DNA of 64,000 bases from Tigriopus japonicus (lineage: Eukaryota > Arthropoda > Copepoda > Harpacticoida > Harpacticidae), in NCBI GenBank assembly GCA_010645155.1, contig JAAGOF010000055.1, forward strand, positions 891,587 to 955,586. The letters are read 5' to 3'. Of the stretch, positions 59,701 through 64,000 are shown piece by piece. The notes below the pieces were generated by a model. It did not search any database and was not told the origin of the DNA. It was given only the letters and a program-made list of their open reading frames with translations. Position 1 is the first letter of the stretch. Every line of letters starts with the position of its first letter. Both the position numbers and the translations under genes were made by a program.

Positions 59701-62700
59701 GTAATGCAATTTATTTTTATTACCATACAAGCTAAAGGATGTGACCTACCGTATGTTTTTAGTTCATTAAGATCAGCAGCCGTGATTTTTGGCACATCTT
59801 CGGCCGATCTTCTTCGTTTTCTTGGTTGAACGGCCGTTTCTTCCTTAGGATCCTTTCCAACCAACAAATCGTCGCTAAATTAATGTAAAATAATATTCGA
59901 AATAAGTGACTGAGTGCTTTGTAAATAAGTTTTAAAGATCGTACGTACTCAGTTGATTCAGAGGTACGTTTAGGCTGTTTCCCTTTGCCTTGGTGAGATT
60001 TGGGTTCGGAAACCATATTCACGTCTAGAAATCAAGGATAATCACAAAAATTGCAAGTTTAATTCAGGGAAATCAATGTTTCAGAAGCGCCTTTCAAAAT
60101 TTCTTTAATCTAAGGCAAACCTCATGTAACTGAGTAATCGAGGTTTCATCTAGAAACCCTTTCTTTTGGGCGTGTCACTATTCATGAATTTTCCCGTTTC
60201 CTTTGTGTGACTTGTCCCACTTAGAGATAATAAAAGGCACAAAGGTACATATCTTAGTGTATCTAGTTCCACTAATTAGAGATATCTACTACTCGCTTAC
60301 TACTGGGGCTCGGATAAAGTTGCAATATGCAACTTGCAACAACTTCTGAAAGAACTTGTTCGATTTCCATAATTAACAAGCGCTTTTGCATGACCTTTTC
60401 AATATTTAAACTAATTGTAGAAAAATTTGCGAAGAGCAAAATTATGTTTTTAAAGAAAGTAAAGGTTAAAGAAACGACAAATTTCAAAATACAAACTTCC
60501 GCCCAGAATTGAGAAATAGATTTGGCCGAAATGTACTTTTTATGTCAAAAAGTGACATGTTTATGCCAGAAAATTGCAACTTGCGTCGATTTCTGTCAAC
60601 TTTGACAAAACATACTTCAACGTTAGGGCTAAAAAAAGTGCAACTTGAGGCCAAAAAACAGCAACTTTAACCGAGCTCTACTCATTATACTATAACATGA
60701 AAGTTTTGGGCCCCTCTTATTACTTCCTTTTGATTGTTATTCAAATCAAGAGCAACTGAATTTCTCTGGACGACAAGGTTAACGCAAATCTATGGCAGGT
60801 GATACAAAATGTGTTTGTCAGCAAAAACAAAACCGATTGTGCTCTTCTGCAAAGGAGACCTTAGGCTCGTTTTTTAGACACATAGAAGGATCTTAAGATC
60901 GTACTTGTTCTCCAGCTTACCAAGTCGCAGTACAATCTTAAGATCGTTCTTTGCGTTTAAAAATTAGCCTCTTGATTCTGCAGGGTAAATGTTGTATTAC
61001 GATTTTCTACTTAATTGAAAATCTGAACCAAGAGTTATGCTCTCTTAAAGTTTGCAAAATCATCCCACCACAAAAAATGAACCAGACCTGTCTAAGTGAT
61101 TTCTTAGCACAAAAAGGTCAGACTCATTCATTTTGTACTTACTTTAGTACATTGCTTTCAAAGATGATTACTTTTCACTCTGCATTTCGATTGAGCTAAA
61201 AATTTGAAGTGCAGTCTACCTGACAAAAACAAGTTCTCATTGCAGCAGAACACACTTGCTTTTGTCATGGCTGGCCGTATCATCCAAGAAATTCAGAGGT
61301 TCTGGTTCAGGTACATAGAGGGAAAATATAAAACAAAAAACACGAAACAAGGTTATCTGGTACCAATATTTTACTCTAGGGTACCTTCTTTCATCAAGTC
61401 GGGGAGGAAAAAAATGGCAATGTTTTTTTAGAACAAAACCATTTTGTATTATGACTAGAGATGTCGCATTGGCGCAAAATGTTTTTTTACACTTTTCACA
61501 ATTTATTTGCACTTTTTGCACTTTTTGCCATTTTTGGACTAAAATTCCAAAAGTACTTGAAATGCTCATTTTTGAACTTATTTTTTGAACATAATTTTTT
61601 TTTAATCTGAAGTCAGAGATTCAATTTTCTTGAATTTCATTGTTGTGCTTGACATCTACAAACATTCACATACGAACACAAACACAAGCATAGAGAAACC
61701 AAAATATCAGTTCTTTCTTGATCCAGAAAAATCTCTCGTTATCGCTACCACCAGATTGGCAAAGGCAATGGAAAACAGCAATTTCCTCCTCGAACTTATC
61801 GTTGCATATGGCTTTGAAACCTGGTTTTTGAAGGTGTTTTTTGTCGATATTGTCCAGCACTTGAGACGCTACCAAAATCGTAATTGGTTTAACTTCAAAG
61901 TGAGTGACGAGGAGAAAAAAAGCTCTCCTTGGATTTGCATGTGTTTCTCTCAGCTCATCATGGAGATCTTTCTACGAGATCCGACGTTTTCAGAGTTGCC
62001 ACTCAAAAGTAGGTCCAACAAACAAATAAGAGGCGTGTTTGGCTTCAAAATAGCTGTTTTTGTGCACGACGAGATTATCAATTCCATTCAGACTTGGGAT
62101 TGGATTTGGGAAGGTAGCTTAAGGAATCAACCGTCGGAGGGAATATAATCTCCTTGAGGAACTCCTCCTTCTAGTGTAGTGGGAAAGTGTGAGTGAGTGC
62201 GTAAGTGTAAGTATGCGTGTGAATGAATGTACTAAAAAAATTTTGAAAAATTTTTATTTGCACTTTTTACTTGCGTTTTTTCCTGTTTTTTTGCACTTTT
62301 AGTAGCACTTTTTGCACTTTTTATTTGCACCAAAATGACACCTCTAATTATGACCATAAATGTAGAATGACATTTTTTCCCGAGGCCCAAAACTTTCAGG
62401 TCGCACTGTATTTCTTTATCCAAGATAGATATGAGGCAATTTGAGGAACTTTTGCTTAGGCCACACTTCTTCGTGATATTGTTGTGTAGACGTCAAATGA
62501 ACATCATCAACGTCTGACTTACCAATAGTTTGACTGGAAATGGTCCTTCCATCTTCGCCCAAACAAGCGGATCGAGCATCAAACGGACTAGCAAACTGGA
62601 CAAAGGCGTAACCTTTGTGCATGGAGATCCCTAAAACCAATTTACTCATGAAAGCCGAACATGTCTTCTTTGCAACCTCAAGCACTTACCCACAATCCGG

Positions 62701-62837
62701 CCATATCTCTGGAAGACCTTTTCCACGTCGATCTTGTTCACTTGAAATGTGTTCAAATTGCCGACGAACACCCTGGAATTGATGGCATGCGGATCCTGGG
62801 AACTCGTCTGATTACCTACTTTGCACAAGTTCAACAT
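56776..62837 (-). CDS. RRM (hnRNP C/RALY type) plus two zinc-finger protein
   Basis: Six coding exons on the minus strand (62837-62690, 62630-62523, 60024-59949, 59874-59750, 59629-59444, 56972-56776) close in frame at 279 residues. The RRM has RNP2 RVFVGNLN (22-29) and RNP1 KGYAFVQF (55-62). It runs into DVNMVSEPKSHQGKGKQPKR, which parallels the segment after the RRM in RALY/hnRNP C, and this supports joining the first two exons to the rest. A basic RKRRRS follows (about 128-133). Two fingers are visible: Cys160-Cys163-His176-Cys181 and Cys237-Cys240-His253-His258, resembling the N-terminal finger pair of BCL11. A nuclear RNA-binding role is inferred. The link crosses a 2.5-kb intron and has not been tested by transcript data. 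Confidence 0.75.
57329..57920. mobile_element. hAT-like element fragment (left end)
   Basis: It begins CAGTGGTTCTTAAACT, the mate of the right terminus at 30087-30101, and shares several interior blocks with 29174-30000. The right terminus was not found, so it is truncated or diverged. A candidate left duplication CTCCAAGT precedes it. Confidence 0.65.
58880..59035 (-). repeat. Interspersed repeat copy C
   Basis: Same family and orientation as 55045-55232 (AGAAGCACTGAATTTC, GGGAGGCAAGTGATGAGAA, TTGTATTGGCTTAGTATTTC). A further partial match lies near 59110-59290 in the opposite sense. Confidence 0.6.
60304..60680. mobile_element. Possible hAT-type MITE, 377 bp
   Basis: The ends TGGGGCTCGGATAAAGTTGC and GCAACTTTAACCGAGCTCTA are inverted repeats with three mismatches in 20, and GCAAC/GTTGC motifs decorate both arms. 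The flanking octamers (CTTACTAC, CTCATTAT) match at only five positions, so the duplication is decayed or the ends are off. Confidence 0.55.
61456..62346. mobile_element. hAT-like element, 891 bp, perfect 8-bp TSD, with open frame
   Basis: The ends TAGAGATGTC and GACACCTCTA are inverted repeats with one mismatch, flanked on both sides by ATTATGAC (61448-61455, 62347-62354). Both arms carry TTTATTTGCACTTTTTGCAC subterminal repeats akin to those of the element at 7465-8722. The centre holds a 172-codon open frame (separate entry). Confidence 0.92.
61630..62148 (+). CDS. Unidentified open frame inside hAT-like element
   Basis: The frame is open for 172 codons in AT-rich DNA, starting from a TTG; the first ATG gives MENSNFLLELIVAYG and about 127 residues. 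It contains aromatic and acidic patches (FLKVFFVDIVQHLRRYQNRN, then KSSPWICMCFSQLIMEIFL) and ends near NSIQTWDWIWEG. I see no hAT dimerisation motif, BED finger or other known domain. It could be a transposase fragment, a captured host sequence or a chance frame. Confidence 0.35.
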   Translation: MNFIVVLDIYKHSHTNTNTSIEKPKYQFFLDPEKSLVIATTRLAKAMENSNFLLELIVAYGFETWFLKVFFVDIVQHLRRYQNRNWFNFKVSDEEKKSSPWICMCFSQLIMEIFLRDPTFSELPLKSRSNKQIRGVFGFKIAVFVHDEIINSIQTWDWIWEGSLRNQPSEGI

Positions 62838-63572
62838 GACGATAATCTATCGTAATGCACTATTTTTTCAGTCCCAATCCTTGTAGCAGATCCGGGAATG
62901 TCAGTGCCCAGCTGTCAGATCATTGGGAGACGAAAAAGAAGGCAATCTATCCATCTACCGTATCTTGCTTGCCCCTCCTTCAGTTCTTGCGATACTTTCT
63001 CTTCCGTTTTATCAATTGCAAGAGATGGAAAGAAAGCCGTTGTTCCCAAAGTGGAGCAACACATTCCAGCATGGAGCGCCATCTATGGACAAAGAAAAGT
63101 AATTCGGGCGTTCCATGAGTGGAACAGCATTCCTTTATTTCTCGCTTATTGGATGGTGATTGTGATGGTATGGTTTTTCGAAATGAACTAATAAACTATA
63201 AATTATATGGTGATGGATACACGGATTATTGTAGCAACAGCAGCAGCAGCGGCGGCGATAGAGTAATAAAAGTAACAAAAATAGAGTTATAAATCGGGGC
63301 AGCAAACTCAATGAAAGGTGTGCCAAAGGCGAGCGCCATTTTTTTCTTTTTCAATGGAGAACCGGATTCTTTGGAAGAGTGTCATGATCGAACAAAAACC
63401 GCATAAAATCCACCCAGATTTCAAGATTGGCATTGGATGTCCAAGAGAAGCGATTGATCACCAATCGTCTTTTCGTTACAGAAGTAGAAGATGCAGTAGC
63501 AGTAGGATGAATCATCTATCACAGTTTCAGGGCGGTGGAACAATAACAACAACGTAACATCCTCATCATGAT
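62838..63572. other. RRM gene promoter side and Rme-8 3' untranslated region
   Basis: The left part should hold the leader of the RRM-zinc finger gene on the minus strand. The right part is the 3' region of Rme-8, with GCAGCAGCAGCGGCGGC at 63238-63256 and, on the minus strand, a possible AATAAA (plus-strand TTTATT near 63134-63139). Confidence 0.45.
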
Positions 63573-64000
63573 CTAGAGTAATGGATTCTGCATGGACGAG
63601 GACATGGAGCTGTTCTTGTCCTCCATGGGCGGGGGCATGGTAGGGGCGGGCTTGGCAGTGGAAGTCAAGTATCCAGCCACTCCAGGGGCCGCAGTTAAGT
63701 ATCCACCCGTGTTTTGACTGGTTATGAAGAGGTCATGCTTCTGTTGCTCGAATTGTTTCCACACGGGACTTGCCTTGAGAATGGCGCTCACTTGCTCGCC
63801 ATGTTGAAGGGAGCACTGCAGACTTTTGAGTCCTTTGACGATGAGAGCACGAGACTCTTGATTGGTCAATGGAGAGTCCAGCAAGGCCAGAAGGTCTGGA
63901 ATTAACCCGCAATCCAAACTCTGGAAATAGGAAAAAGAGGTTTTTGTCCTTAGGGTTTAGCGTTCTAACCAAAGTTGGTGGCAAGAGTACTCCATGTTAT
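63573..64000 (-). CDS. Rme-8: Rme-8/DNAJC13 C-terminal part (runs off window)
   Basis: The last coding exon (63920-63573) and the end of the previous exon (64000-63970) of a gene continuing beyond the window. Rme-8 is a large DnaJ-domain protein on endosomes that works with Hsc70, clathrin and SNX partners in cargo sorting. The visible part has LIPDLLALLD, ALIVKGLKSLQCSLQHGEQV, ASPVWKQFEQQKHDLFI and the conserved tail repeat GGYLTAAPGVAGYLT, then a Pro/Met/Ser-rich end. These match the C-terminus of animal DNAJC13. The J domain and the repeats lie outside the window. The exon junction is GT-AG and in phase 0. Confidence 0.9.

Larger units (their letters stand above)
60025..62522 (-). other. 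Intron 2 of RRM-zinc finger gene, two transposons
   Basis: The 2498-bp intron lies directly behind the RRM. It holds a TGGGGCTCGG-ended element (60304-60680) and a hAT-like element (61456-62346). Apart from the open frame inside the latter, nothing coding is recognised. Confidence 0.65.

Noticed and set aside
60016..60024. ATG at 60016 as the start of a separate small zinc-finger gene
   Set aside because: It follows a splice acceptor directly and the preceding bases join in phase with the RRM exons to give a RALY-like sequence, so a continuing exon is more likely; a separate promoter is not excluded.

Overview
The window is nuclear DNA of an animal, most likely an arthropod and probably a crustacean (copepod-like). 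The evidence is multi-exon genes with GT-AG introns as short as 60 bp, a stardust/PALS1-type MAGUK, a glial-cells-missing transcription factor, one junctophilin gene, and abundant hAT, mariner, copia-like and tRNA-SINE elements. Species cannot be fixed from sequence alone. One assembly gap of 45 N lies at 29129-29173.

Layout. 1-9700 is a transposon graveyard: a decayed Ty1/copia element with a half-tRNA primer-binding site and a hAT-like insertion in its integrase, several inverted-repeat elements, a palindromic MITE and a 1.26-kb hAT-like element with a perfect 8-bp target duplication. 9714-10469 (-) is a UBE2E-class ubiquitin-conjugating enzyme. 14843-17147 (+) is a PPP1R16 (TIMAP/MYPT3) ankyrin-repeat phosphatase-1 targeting subunit ending in a CaaX box. 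It converges on junctophilin (18137-26134, -), which has nine coding exons and a 4.3-kb intron carrying a SINE. 26.1-36.1 kb is gene-poor and repeat-bearing. 36086-38727 (+) is stardust/PALS1 and 41114-43324 (+) is a CTD small phosphatase (SCP) gene. 45.6-48.6 kb holds a hAT-like element and a mariner element, the latter with a second inverted-repeat element nested in its left end. 49436-55963 (-) is glial cells missing. 56776-62837 (-) is read as one gene joining an hnRNP C/RALY-type RRM to two zinc fingers. 63573-64000 (-) is the 3' end of Rme-8/DNAJC13.

All coding exons of the named genes (apart from truncated Rme-8) were joined by hand at GT-AG sites; frames close exactly, giving predicted proteins of 171 (UBE2E), 648 (PPP1R16), 1027 (junctophilin), 829 (stardust), 375 (SCP), 440 (Gcm) and 279 (RRM-zinc finger) residues. 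The genes do not form one pathway. They are housekeeping, polarity, membrane-contact, neural-fate and RNA-processing genes that happen to be neighbours.

Most notable: the RRM-zinc finger protein; a 160-bp exon-like open segment with splice signals inside a two-copy inverted-repeat element; six hAT-like elements with 7-8-bp target duplications, one carrying an unidentified 172-codon open frame; and a 60-bp in-frame, stop-free junctophilin intron.
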